Assembly: GCF_023094165.1 (NCBI RefSeq)
Contig: NZ_JALMDK010000014.1
Location: forward strand, 1 to 64,000
Source of the DNA: Crossiella sp. S99.2
GTDB taxonomy: Bacteria > Actinomycetota > Actinomycetes > Mycobacteriales > Pseudonocardiaceae
DNA: 64,000 nucleotides
Direction: 5' to 3'
Below the pieces are notes generated by a model, which was not told where the DNA came from, ran no database searches, and saw only the letters and a program-made list of their open reading frames with translations. Positions 35,111 to 43,217 of the stretch are shown here, piece after piece (position 1 is the first letter of the stretch; the number at the start of each line of letters is the position of its first letter). A program made the translations under genes and the position numbers.

Positions 35111-36499
35111 ATGCCTGCACACAACGACACCGGCACGCCCGCCGGCCCGCGGCGGCTCACCCTCACCCCCGCCCACGACCAGCGGCGGCAGACGCCGAAA
35201 CCGCTCGGTCACGCTGATGCCGGTCCTGCCCGGCGCGTGGTGCTGCGGGTCCCGGATGCCCGCTACCACCTGCACATCTGCGGGGAAACCGGCGCCGGCA
35301 AAACCACCCTGCTGCTCAACCTGGCCCTGGCCGACATCCACGCCGGACGCGGCCTGGCCGTCATCGAACCCCGCGGCGACCTCATCCGCGACCTCCTCGA
35401 CCGGATGCCCGCCGACGCCGGGGAACGCCTGGTGCTCATCGATCCGGACGAGACCCAGGCCCCGCCCAGCCTCAACGTCCTCGACCCCACCGGCCTCGGC
35501 GGGGAAACCGTGGCCGACCAGCTCGTCTCCACCCTGCACCGCCTCTACCACGCCTGGTGGGGACCTCGCGTGGAAGACACCCTGCGCGCCGCCACCCTCA
35601 CCCTGACCCGCCAGCCCGGCGCCACCCTGGCCGACATCCCGCTGTTGCTGACCAACACCGCCTACCGCCGCCAGGCCACCGCGGCCGTCCGTGCCGAAGA
35701 CCCGGCCGGGATCGGCGCGTTCTGGCACGCCTTCGACCAACTCACCCCCGCCGCCGCAGCCAGTGCGATGGGGCCGGTGCTGTCCAAGCTGCGCGCGGTG
35801 ACCACCCGCCGGTTCGTCGCCGACCTTTTCGGCACCGCAACGAGTTCCTTCCACCCCGCCGACATCCTCGACGGCGGCATCCTCCTCGCACGCCTACCCA
35901 AGGGCGAACTCGGCGAGGACACCTCCCGCCTGGTCGGCTCCCTGCTGCTGTCCTCCCTGTGGCAGGCCACCACCGCCCGAGCCGGCCAACCCGAACCCCA
36001 GAGGCTGGACGCGACCGTGCTGGTGGACGAGTGCCAGAACTACCTCCACCTGCCCACACCACTGGATGACGCGCTGACCGAATCCCGCGGCTACCACGTC
36101 TCCTGGGTCCTGGCCCACCAACACCTCGACCAACTCACCACCGTGCTCCGCACCGCGCTCTCAGCCAACGCCCGCAACAAGATCCTCCTCGGCGTCTCAC
36201 CCGAAGACGCCCGCCACCTCGCCCCGCACGTCGGCCCACACCTGTCCGCACTGGACCTGCACACCCTCGGCGCCTTTCAGGCCGCCTGTCGCCTGGTTGT
36301 GGCCAACACCAACACCTCCGGCTTCACCCTGCGCACCCAGCCACCCCCACCCGCCATCCCCGGCCGCGCCGAACACCTCCGCCACGCCGCCCGCCAGCAG
36401 GGCCTGCTGCGCGCCACCCGCCAGCAGAACGTCGCGCGCCGCCGCCGGAACATCCCGGCCCCGGAAGAGCAGGCAGCCCACCCGATCACCGACCTCTGA
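35111..36499 (+). CDS. VirD4/TraD-like coupling ATPase
   Basis: A 462-residue soluble ATPase. Walker A is GETGAGKT (58-65), Walker B is DATVLVDECQNYL (near 305-317), and FLFRM-type elements are replaced by HAFDQLTPAAAASAMGPVLS and VTTRRFVADLFGTATSSF, typical of actinobacterial TraG/VirD4-like motors. A C-terminal VSWVLAHQHLDQL segment matches the TraM-recognition/coupling region. It has no membrane helix of its own; the previous gene probably supplies it. GGGAAGGAG precedes ATG 35111. It is the motor that feeds the DNA substrate to the VirB4 channel. The basic C-terminal tail is unremarkable. Confidence 0.85.
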   Translation: MPAHNDTGTPAGPRRLTLTPAHDQRRQTPKPLGHADAGPARRVVLRVPDARYHLHICGETGAGKTTLLLNLALADIHAGRGLAVIEPRGDLIRDLLDRMPADAGERLVLIDPDETQAPPSLNVLDPTGLGGETVADQLVSTLHRLYHAWWGPRVEDTLRAATLTLTRQPGATLADIPLLLTNTAYRRQATAAVRAEDPAGIGAFWHAFDQLTPAAAASAMGPVLSKLRAVTTRRFVADLFGTATSSFHPADILDGGILLARLPKGELGEDTSRLVGSLLLSSLWQATTARAGQPEPQRLDATVLVDECQNYLHLPTPLDDALTESRGYHVSWVLAHQHLDQLTTVLRTALSANARNKILLGVSPEDARHLAPHVGPHLSALDLHTLGAFQAACRLVVANTNTSGFTLRTQPPPPAIPGRAEHLRHAARQQGLLRATRQQNVARRRRNIPAPEEQAAHPITDL

Positions 36500-36518
36500 T
36501 CCCGGAAGGAGCCCGACA

Positions 36519-37505
36519 ATGCAGCACCCCCAACCAGATGAACCCGCCGCCCCATGCGCGCCACCTCGCCACCGGGCTCCGCGACCGGCCCGCCCGGCCC
36601 CGTTGGACGCGGTCGCGTTGTGGAGCCGCCTCACCGAGCGCGACCGCACCATCCTGCGCCTCCTCGACGCCCACCAGGTGCTCACCACCGAACACCTGGC
36701 AGCCCTGGCCGGATTTCCCACCCTTGACCGCGCCCAACGCCGTCTGCTTGCCCTCTACCGCACCCACGTGCTTGACCGGTTCCGCCACCCCCGCCCGGAC
36801 GGCTCCATGACCTCCTGGCGCTACGCCGTAGGCCCCGCCGGCGCGGCGATCCTGGCCGCCATGCGCGGCACCGAACCACCCCGCCCCGCCACCCTGCGCA
36901 CCCGCCTGCTCCGCCTGGCCGCCCACCCCGCCCTCCACCACCTCCTGGGCGTCAACGGCCTCTTCGCCGACCTCGCCAACTACACCGCCACCCACCCCGG
37001 CGAGACGCTGGCCGGATGGCTCGGCGAACGCCAGGCAGCCCGCGCCTGCGGCAACCTGGCCCGCCCCGACGGCCTCGGCGTGTGGCAACACGCCCAAGGC
37101 CGAGTGGTGTTTCTGCTGGAGTACGACACCGGCACCGAAAACCTCGGCCAGGTCCAGGCCAAACTCGACGGCTACCGCGACCTCGCCCACTCCGGCGGCC
37201 CACAACTACCCCTGCCCCACACCGAGGACCCTGCCGGACAAGCGGCACCACTGCACCCGAACCGGAGCATGCCGGGCCCGTTCTGGGTGCTCTTCCGCCT
37301 CCACTCCGCAGCCCGGGAAACCCACCTGCGCCAACGGATCCACACCGATCCCACCCTGATTCAGCCCACGCACGGGTCCGTGCGGTGGGCTGTCGCAACG
37401 ACCCACGCCGACCTCACCGAAGTGCACAGCCCAGCCGGGCCGATCTGGCTTCCGCTCAACGCCTCCGGCCGCCAACTACTGCACGCACTGCACCTTCACC
37501 AGTAG
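36519..37505 (+). CDS. Replication-relaxation family protein
   Basis: A 328-residue protein. A winged-helix start (LWSRLTERDRTILRLLDAHQ, VLTTEHLAALAGFPTLDRAQ) is followed by the core segments HHLLGVNGLFADLANYT, LAGWLGERQAAR and VVFLLEYDTGTENLGQVQAK. That combination (HxxGVNxxxA, then an acidic E-x-D-x-GTE patch) identifies the replication-relaxation family (PF13814-type) found in actinobacterial and firmicute conjugative elements. Members are thought to act at the element's origin; the acidic EYDTGTE patch may be a nuclease-like site. GGAAGGAG precedes ATG 36519. It may substitute for the relaxase that I do not otherwise see in this element. Confidence 0.8.
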   Translation: MQHPQPDEPAAPCAPPRHRAPRPARPAPLDAVALWSRLTERDRTILRLLDAHQVLTTEHLAALAGFPTLDRAQRRLLALYRTHVLDRFRHPRPDGSMTSWRYAVGPAGAAILAAMRGTEPPRPATLRTRLLRLAAHPALHHLLGVNGLFADLANYTATHPGETLAGWLGERQAARACGNLARPDGLGVWQHAQGRVVFLLEYDTGTENLGQVQAKLDGYRDLAHSGGPQLPLPHTEDPAGQAAPLHPNRSMPGPFWVLFRLHSAARETHLRQRIHTDPTLIQPTHGSVRWAVATTHADLTEVHSPAGPIWLPLNASGRQLLHALHLHQ

Positions 37506-37588
37506 TCGAGCCAGTCCGCAACGACGGGCCACAGCGACGCCACTCAACGGCCTGGTCACCGCCACGAACCACGGAGAGGAGTCCGACC

Positions 37589-38518
37589 GTGCCCATCCTC
37601 GCCTCCGCCGCCACCAAAATCGCCATGGGTGCCACCGCTGTCCTGGCCGTCCCGATCCTGTTCGTCGCCGCCACAATCGGCGCACTCGGCGGGAGCCAGG
37701 CACAGCCCGGCCCGGACGCGGTGGCCGACATCCCCACCGACTACCTCGGCATCTACCGCACCGCCGCAGTCACCTGTCCCGGACTGGCTTGGTCCGTGCT
37801 GGCCGCGGTCGGCAAGGTCGAAACCGACCACGGCCGATCCACCCTGCCCGGAGTCCGCACCGGCTTCAATCCATCGGGCGCCGCTGGCCCCATGCAGTTC
37901 CTGCCCGCCACCTTCACCGCCTACGCCCACCCCGTGCCACCCGGAGGTGTCGACCCTCCCTCGCCCTACCACCCGGTGAATGCGATCCACGCCGCCGCGC
38001 GGATGCTCTGCCGCAACGGCGCCAAGGACAACCACGACATCCACGCCGCACTGTTCAGCTACAACCACGCCAACTGGTACGTGGACAAGGTGTTGGCCGT
38101 CGCCGCGAGTTACAGTCGTTCGGCCACAACGGGATCGGTCGTCGAGCGGGTCATCGCGTTCGCGATGAGCCAGATCGGCCAACGGTATGTCTGGGGCGGT
38201 GATGGAGCGCACGAGGGCGGATTCGACTGCTCCGGGCTGACCAAGGCCGCCTACGCCGCCGCCGGGATCACCTTGCCCCGCACCGCGCACACCCAGTACG
38301 TCGCCGGTCCGCGCTTACCACCCGGGGCTCCGTTGCTCCCAGGCGACTTGGTGTTCTTCGGCAACCCCCACACCAAGATCCACCACGTGGTGCTGTACGT
38401 CGGGGACGGCAAGGTTGTGCACGCGCCGACTTTCGGCCAGCGCGTCCAGGTCGCTCGATTGGCCAGCCTCGGCCCGTACGCCGGCGCGACTCGACCTTCG
38501 GGATCGGTTGCCGCGTAA
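37589..38518 (+). CDS. Bifunctional lysozyme-like / NlpC-P60 cell-wall hydrolase (VirB1-like)
   Basis: A 309-residue protein. An N-terminal membrane anchor or signal spans about 10-34. A lytic-transglycosylase-like domain follows (about 62-172; catalytic Glu78 in VGKVETDHG, then NPSGAAGPMQFLPATF). A C40 peptidase domain ends the protein (about 185-295; Cys214 in GGFDCSGLTKAAY, His266 in IHHVVLYVG, His278 as third residue). Such two-domain enzymes locally open peptidoglycan for the conjugation channel. The GTG start at 37589 follows GAGAGGAG. It is the last gene of the transfer operon, 83 bp after the replication-relaxation gene. Confidence 0.88.
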   Translation: MPILASAATKIAMGATAVLAVPILFVAATIGALGGSQAQPGPDAVADIPTDYLGIYRTAAVTCPGLAWSVLAAVGKVETDHGRSTLPGVRTGFNPSGAAGPMQFLPATFTAYAHPVPPGGVDPPSPYHPVNAIHAAARMLCRNGAKDNHDIHAALFSYNHANWYVDKVLAVAASYSRSATTGSVVERVIAFAMSQIGQRYVWGGDGAHEGGFDCSGLTKAAYAAAGITLPRTAHTQYVAGPRLPPGAPLLPGDLVFFGNPHTKIHHVVLYVGDGKVVHAPTFGQRVQVARLASLGPYAGATRPSGSVAA

Positions 38519-38640
38519 GGAGAATGCTGTGGTTGCACGATCGATACTCGCGTTCCCGCCCAGCTCCGGGGTGCTGGGTCCTGTCGAGGTTGGGTTCCGG
38601 CGTCCCGTTGTCGGCACGCCGGAACGCCGGTGGCCGTGGC

Positions 38641-39069
38641 TCAGGATGCCGAGGCGGGCGGGATTGCCTCTGCCGAAGACTGTGGTTCAGCCTGACCACA
38701 TGGTAGGTCGGGCACGGTATCGGACATCATGCCCACCACGGCCACGGCGGGCCGGCGGTCATCGTGCACTGCGAGCACGCACTGGACGAACCGGGTCTGC
38801 TCGGGCCGAGTGAGGTTGACCCGGTTGTAGTGATTGGCCAACCCAAAGGCTCGATGTACCGCGTCAGCACACTCCCCGATGCCCGCGACCCCAAAGAGCA
38901 TGATCCGGATCAGGTCAACGGATCCGGTGGTGTCGGCGGTGACCTCAAACCTGGTGTGCGGGGGCAGGAGGTCATCGCTTTGGACACTCCATAGGCTGTT
39001 CTCGATGTGGCGGGCGACCTCTCCAGTGAGTCGTCGGCGGTGTCGTCGTAGTGCTCTCCGATCAGCCAC
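38641..39069 (-). CDS. Small hypothetical protein typical of actinobacterial integrative elements
   Basis: A 142-residue acidic protein in opposite orientation to the transfer genes. The core DTTGSVDLIRIMLFGVAGIG, ECADAVHRAFGLANHYNRVN, QTRFVQCVLAVHDD alternates strand and helix and resembles small single-domain proteins often seen as ICE cargo. Its function is unknown to me. The GTG start at 39069 has no evident ribosome binding site. Codon use at third positions supports coding. It ends convergently with the hydrolase gene (about 120 bp apart). Confidence 0.5.
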   Translation of the reverse strand: MADRRALRRHRRRLTGEVARHIENSLWSVQSDDLLPPHTRFEVTADTTGSVDLIRIMLFGVAGIGECADAVHRAFGLANHYNRVNLTRPEQTRFVQCVLAVHDDRRPAVAVVGMMSDTVPDLPCGQAEPQSSAEAIPPASAS

Positions 39070-39537
39070 AGATCGCCCGCGCTACTCAGGGGCCGGATGG
39101 GGATCGTTCGCTGTCATGGCGATACAGCCCTTTCGGTGTTGGTGGGCGTGACTCGGACTGCCGCGTCGACGGTGGGCGTCCGGATCGTTGGCAACCGGCA
39201 TCGCGCGGCGGCGATGGGTGTATCGGTTGTGCCCCTTGTTGTTTCGTCGTTTCCGGGTGCCCGGTTGGTCCAGACGTATGGACGCTCGACTCCCGACGGA
39301 ATGTCAATCCCGGGTTGGCGCCACGACAGAGAGTTCACCCATTCGGTTGGGCAGCAACGACTTCACTACGTCCCGTCGACACGAGGCAGGCGATATTCGG
39401 GCAGCCGCCTTGACTTCACCGTGAAGCAGAGCGTCCATGGTGTTGAGCCCGAAACACCGGTAGCGCGCACCGCCGGACTCACAGCCCCCGGGGGCCTGAC
39501 ATCGCCCACCGATTCGCTCGCAAGGGATGCGCTCACG
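39070..39537. other. 0.47-kb intergenic region, less GC-rich
   Basis: A divergent promoter region between the 39069 (minus) and 39538 (plus) genes. The frame of the downstream gene remains open through it with GTG 39421 as an alternative start, but those residues are not protein-like. No promoter could be called confidently. Confidence 0.4.
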
Positions 39538-40293
39538 ATGCCCACCACCAAGCCCAGCACCCTCAATCCAACACTCGCACCGCGCTCGGCGACGCCGAGC
39601 AGCTCCGCCTCGCCGGCCGCGGTTACGGCTGAGGACAAGGTGTGGCAGGCACTGCGGCAGAAGCCCGGCGCCACCGCCGCCGAGATCGCCCTGGCCGGCG
39701 GCGTCGGCGGCTCCACCGCCCGCAGGGTCCTGACCGTGTTGGAGAAGGAAGGCTCCGCGGTCCGCGAACGGGGAGCCACCCCGCGGGCCGGTGACCGGTG
39801 GTTCGTGGCCGATGAGCCCGGTACCGCCACAGCCGCTGCGACCGCACCCCACGAGGTCACCGGGACTACTGCCCCGGAGCCGGAGCCCGAGGAGGAACAG
39901 CCCGAGACCAAGGCGAGTCCAGCAGCGGCCGAATCCGCCGCGGACGTCGCCGAACCACCGGCATCCCCCCAAGAGTCCACTGTGGACAGTGTTGGGGCTG
40001 GCGCGTCGGTCTCGGCGCAGCCGGGCGTGGCTGAGGTCGCCTCGGAAGCACAGCAGCGACTGCGCCCCGGCGCGTTGCACGGCATGATCGAAGACTTCCT
40101 CAGCGAACACCCCGAGGCGGAGTTCACCGCCGGGGAGATCGGCCGCAAACTCAGCCGATCCCCGGGTGCGGTGGCCAACGCATTGGTCAGACTGGCCGAA
40201 CGCGGCGTGGCCACGCAGTCCAGCGCCTCCCCCAAGCGCTACACCCGCACCATCGACGAGGATGTCCGGAATCCAGCCATTGCCGGCACATGA
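39538..40293 (+). CDS. Two-winged-helix (MarR-like) DNA-binding protein
   Basis: A 251-residue protein with two helix-turn-helix modules joined by a long acidic Pro/Glu/Ala linker. The first (about 25-85: VWQALRQKPGATAAEIALAG, GVGGSTARRVLTVLEKEGSA) and the second (about 185-240: MIEDFLSEHPEAEFTAGEIG, RKLSRSPGAVANALVRLAER) both resemble MarR/IclR-type winged helices. The protein may bridge two DNA sites or be a nucleoid-type regulator of the element. ATG 39538 follows AAGGGA by about ten bases. A strong hairpin terminator lies just downstream, so it is monocistronic. Confidence 0.7.
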   Translation: MPTTKPSTLNPTLAPRSATPSSSASPAAVTAEDKVWQALRQKPGATAAEIALAGGVGGSTARRVLTVLEKEGSAVRERGATPRAGDRWFVADEPGTATAAATAPHEVTGTTAPEPEPEEEQPETKASPAAAESAADVAEPPASPQESTVDSVGAGASVSAQPGVAEVASEAQQRLRPGALHGMIEDFLSEHPEAEFTAGEIGRKLSRSPGAVANALVRLAERGVATQSSASPKRYTRTIDEDVRNPAIAGT

Positions 40294-40300
40294 TCACGTG

Positions 40301-40339
40301 GTTGTCGGTGCCCGGCGGGCTCCGCCGGGCACCGACAAC
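40301..40339. terminator. Perfect 18-bp hairpin downstream of the winged-helix gene
   Basis: GTTGTCGGTGCCCGGCGG (40301-40318), GCT, CCGCCGGGCACCGACAAC (40322-40339). A perfect GC-rich stem eight bases after the stop codon, without a T-run, typical of actinobacterial terminators. Confidence 0.85.
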
Positions 40340-40463
40340 GCCCAGGTGCGCACTCGCTGCCTGCTCGCACTGGCACTGCGGACAAGCTGCGTCGGGCGCA
40401 CAACGAGACCGGCGCGATTTCCGCACCCCAGGGTGGGCGTCCATGAGGCTGAAGGAGAGTGCG

Positions 40464-41021
40464 ATGCACGGCGCGGTGGTGGCGGTCGATGTCGACGGCG
40501 TGCTCGCCGCCGACCCGCGGCTGGCCGGTGGTGAGCAGGTGCTGTCGGCCTTGGGCTACCAGTCCTTCAGGTTCGACGGGCTGGGTCCGGATGGTCATCC
40601 GGCGGCGGGAGCCGTCTGGCTGAACCCTGAGCATGGCGGGTGGCTGCGCGAGTTGCTTAATCGGAGTGCCGAGCTGGCGTGGGCGACGAGCTGGGGCGTG
40701 CGCGCCGCCGAGTGGATCGCCCCGCGCCTGGGCCTTCCCGAGATGCCGGTCATCGAGGTTGCCCACCACGGGCCTGCCTTCGGTTGGTCGCCGAAGGGCG
40801 GGCCGATCCGCCGCTGGGCCAGCGGGCGGCCGCTGGCCTGGCTGGATGATCAGTTCGGCGGCAAGGAGTGCGGATGGGCTGCCGACCGGCGCGCCGACGG
40901 TATCCCCACCCTGATCGTGCCCGTCGGGGCCGGCAGCGGGTTGCGGCGTCAGCACATCGATGCGGTCATCGCCTGGCTCGACACCGAGGTCGCCGCCCAC
41001 TTGCGACAGGTCACCCCCTGA
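40464..41021 (+). CDS. HAD-like hydrolase-fold protein
   Basis: A 185-residue protein. It opens with VVAVDVDGVLAADPRL, a HAD motif I (Asp-x-Asp-Gly) carrying both aspartates. A Ser/Thr near ELAWATSWG could be motif II, and LAWLDDQFGG resembles motif IV (acidic pair). So the phosphatase-like fold and most catalytic residues are present. It looks like the compact HAD proteins of actinobacterial elements that may act on nucleotides or protein phosphates; the substrate is unknown. GAAGGAG precedes the ATG at 40464 (an upstream ATG at 40443 lacks one). It stands alone after the terminator. Confidence 0.7.
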   Translation: MHGAVVAVDVDGVLAADPRLAGGEQVLSALGYQSFRFDGLGPDGHPAAGAVWLNPEHGGWLRELLNRSAELAWATSWGVRAAEWIAPRLGLPEMPVIEVAHHGPAFGWSPKGGPIRRWASGRPLAWLDDQFGGKECGWAADRRADGIPTLIVPVGAGSGLRRQHIDAVIAWLDTEVAAHLRQVTP

Positions 41022-41162
41022 CGTGGACGCCACCACGGCGCCCGTTTGCCGAAGCCGAGCGCGATCACAGACCGGATGCGCCCGGAGGCTGATCCCTGGA
41101 GGCGTTTCCTGCTCCACGGCCTTCGCCCGCCCAGGTCCGGCACGCCGTGGTGTTGCACAGGG

Positions 41163-43028
41163 TTACGGAGTAGGACCGCTGGGGCGGAGGGGGCGGGCGA
41201 GGTCAAGTTGTTCAAGACGCAGGCTGATCTCTTCGTCATGCTGCTCCGCCTGGGCAAGGAGATCCGCGAGCCAGCCCAGTGCGTCGATCAACTTCCAGAG
41301 GTAGGTGCCTGGGTCAGTCCTGGCGAGTCTGCGGTACACGCGCACTGCCTCATGCGCAGGCTCCAGTCCCGGCGGTTGCTTGATGGCCGCACGCTCGGCG
41401 CTGTTGAGCCTGTTGTCCTGTGACTTGAGCTGTGACAGCAGGTTCAGCATGCTGGCCAGCAGCGGCAGATAGGTGTCGGCGTCCTGATCGGACAGACGCC
41501 GAGATATCCGGACAAGCTCCCAGACCAACGTCCTCCTCACCAGGTCCAGCACATCACCTTCTGGTAGCTGGTCGGCATAGGTGGTGAGGAACTCGGTGTA
41601 GGTGGCAGCTCGGTCGATGTCCGACACTTCTGTGGCCGCCCCCAGGACCGTGGCGAAAGTGTGCTCAACCAGCGCGAGGTTCTCATGGTGGGAGTGCAGC
41701 GACCAGGCATCGCCCAGGCCGTAGAGAATGCTGGAGGGGACCCGGGTGCAGACCTCGACCGCGACCGCCTCCACCTGCTCGTTGCGGTGACCGGCAGCTC
41801 CCAGGACGGCCATGCACCGCGCCAAGGACGGCCAGTTGGCATCGCGGTCCTGATCGAGTTCCTCGACCAGTTCGACGATGAGTTCCGCGTTCAACGGCAG
41901 GGTCATCATGCTCGCGGTGAAGTCTTCCCCGAGTCGGTCCGGGCGGATCGGTGGCAGCACCTCCCGCGGCGCCGGTGGATAGAGACGCTGGTAGGCGCGC
42001 ACGGCTCGGTCCGCCTCGGCCTCGTCCCCGGCCACCCGTGCCGCGCGCAGCATCGATCGTGCCGCGGCGGCGGTCTCGAACGGGCCGAACATGGTCGCGA
42101 TCAGCGCCACCTGCTCGATCAGGGGTGCCTGGTCTGCCCAGTAACGACGTTCCCGATGGAGAAGGAACTGGGACAGGTCACGCTGTGTGGGACGTGGGAG
42201 GTGTTCTCGACTCGCACAGGTGGCGGCCAAGGCTGCCATGTGCAGCTCCAGTGGCGAGCCTGTGCTGTCCTCGATGTCCTCGGGCATCGACACGGCCAGA
42301 CGGGAGAGTCCGAGTTCCCGCTGAAATGCCTCGACCGCCTCGGCGTAGGCGGCGTGTAGGTCGGTGGCGGCAAAGCCGCCCAACTGCAGCGGGGTCTCCA
42401 CCGGCGCCAGCGGATCCAACCTGCTGGCAGCGGTATGCCACCACTGATCAGCCGAGCGCGCCAACAGCAGCACGCGCATGGTGGCACCCCGGCGCTCGTC
42501 GGCGAGCTGCTCAACCATCTCCGTGAGCCGGGCATCCCCCCATCGATCGGCGTAGTCGACCACCACGAGAACAGGCCGGCCATCGCTCACCCGGTGAGCC
42601 GGGGAGCCGCCGCTTCGCCGGTTTCCTCGGGACGCGTCTGCGACGGCCCATCCCCGCTCGAAGGACTCGTTCGCGAAGTGGGCCGACAGACGCGTCTTGC
42701 CCTGCCCGCCAGCGCCGTAGACCAGCAAGACAGACAGCTCACCGGAGCCGTCCCGCCAGGTGCGCAGCCGTTCCTGCTCGCGCGAACGCACACGGTAGGG
42801 CACCACCGCCGATCGCGCGTCGAGGAGGTAGCTCGGACTGTCTCTGGCCAACCTCCGCGACGGCCCGGCCGAGTCCATACGGAACTCCAGCACGTAGTCC
42901 TCGGCGGGGTTCAGCACGATCCGCACTCCGCCGTGAATGCTTCCGGCCTGCACCACCGGCCCAGTCACGACTCCGTCAACCGTGTTCTGGATCGACCACA
43001 GCGCCTGGGAATTGTCGTCTCTGTCCAC
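41163..43028 (-). CDS. NLR-like (STAND) ATPase with GPVVQAGSIHG N-terminal signature
   Basis: A 621-residue protein. Residues 16-36 carry NTVDGVVTGPVVQAGSIHGG, a short signature that in actinobacteria precedes NTPase modules. Walker A is GAGGQGKT (105-112), Walker B is PVLVVVDYADRW (about 152-163), and a sensor follows at MRVLLLARSADQWWH. The remaining 450 residues are helical, without clear TPR consensus, and the extreme C terminus ends in a leucine-rich helix. The frame opens further upstream, but GTG 43028 is chosen because GAGGGGG lies six bases before it. It resembles the gene at 8849 in plan but not in detail. A role in sensing or anti-phage defence as ICE cargo is inference. Confidence 0.78.
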   Translation of the reverse strand: MDRDDNSQALWSIQNTVDGVVTGPVVQAGSIHGGVRIVLNPAEDYVLEFRMDSAGPSRRLARDSPSYLLDARSAVVPYRVRSREQERLRTWRDGSGELSVLLVYGAGGQGKTRLSAHFANESFERGWAVADASRGNRRSGGSPAHRVSDGRPVLVVVDYADRWGDARLTEMVEQLADERRGATMRVLLLARSADQWWHTAASRLDPLAPVETPLQLGGFAATDLHAAYAEAVEAFQRELGLSRLAVSMPEDIEDSTGSPLELHMAALAATCASREHLPRPTQRDLSQFLLHRERRYWADQAPLIEQVALIATMFGPFETAAAARSMLRAARVAGDEAEADRAVRAYQRLYPPAPREVLPPIRPDRLGEDFTASMMTLPLNAELIVELVEELDQDRDANWPSLARCMAVLGAAGHRNEQVEAVAVEVCTRVPSSILYGLGDAWSLHSHHENLALVEHTFATVLGAATEVSDIDRAATYTEFLTTYADQLPEGDVLDLVRRTLVWELVRISRRLSDQDADTYLPLLASMLNLLSQLKSQDNRLNSAERAAIKQPPGLEPAHEAVRVYRRLARTDPGTYLWKLIDALGWLADLLAQAEQHDEEISLRLEQLDLARPLRPSGPTP

Positions 43029-43217
43029 CCGGCCCCCTCGCTGCTCCAACAGACACCGCAACCATAGGGGCTTTCACCCTCCAGAGCGCCGCGGCCGCAC
43101 CCCGTCCTGACCGAGATCCGGGACTAGCTCTCTGGCCTCACGCCCCACTGACCGCCGGGTTCCAGCGGCCGCGTGGATGCGCTACTCCAGTGGCAGCGCG
43201 GGTCTAATCGGGTGTAG

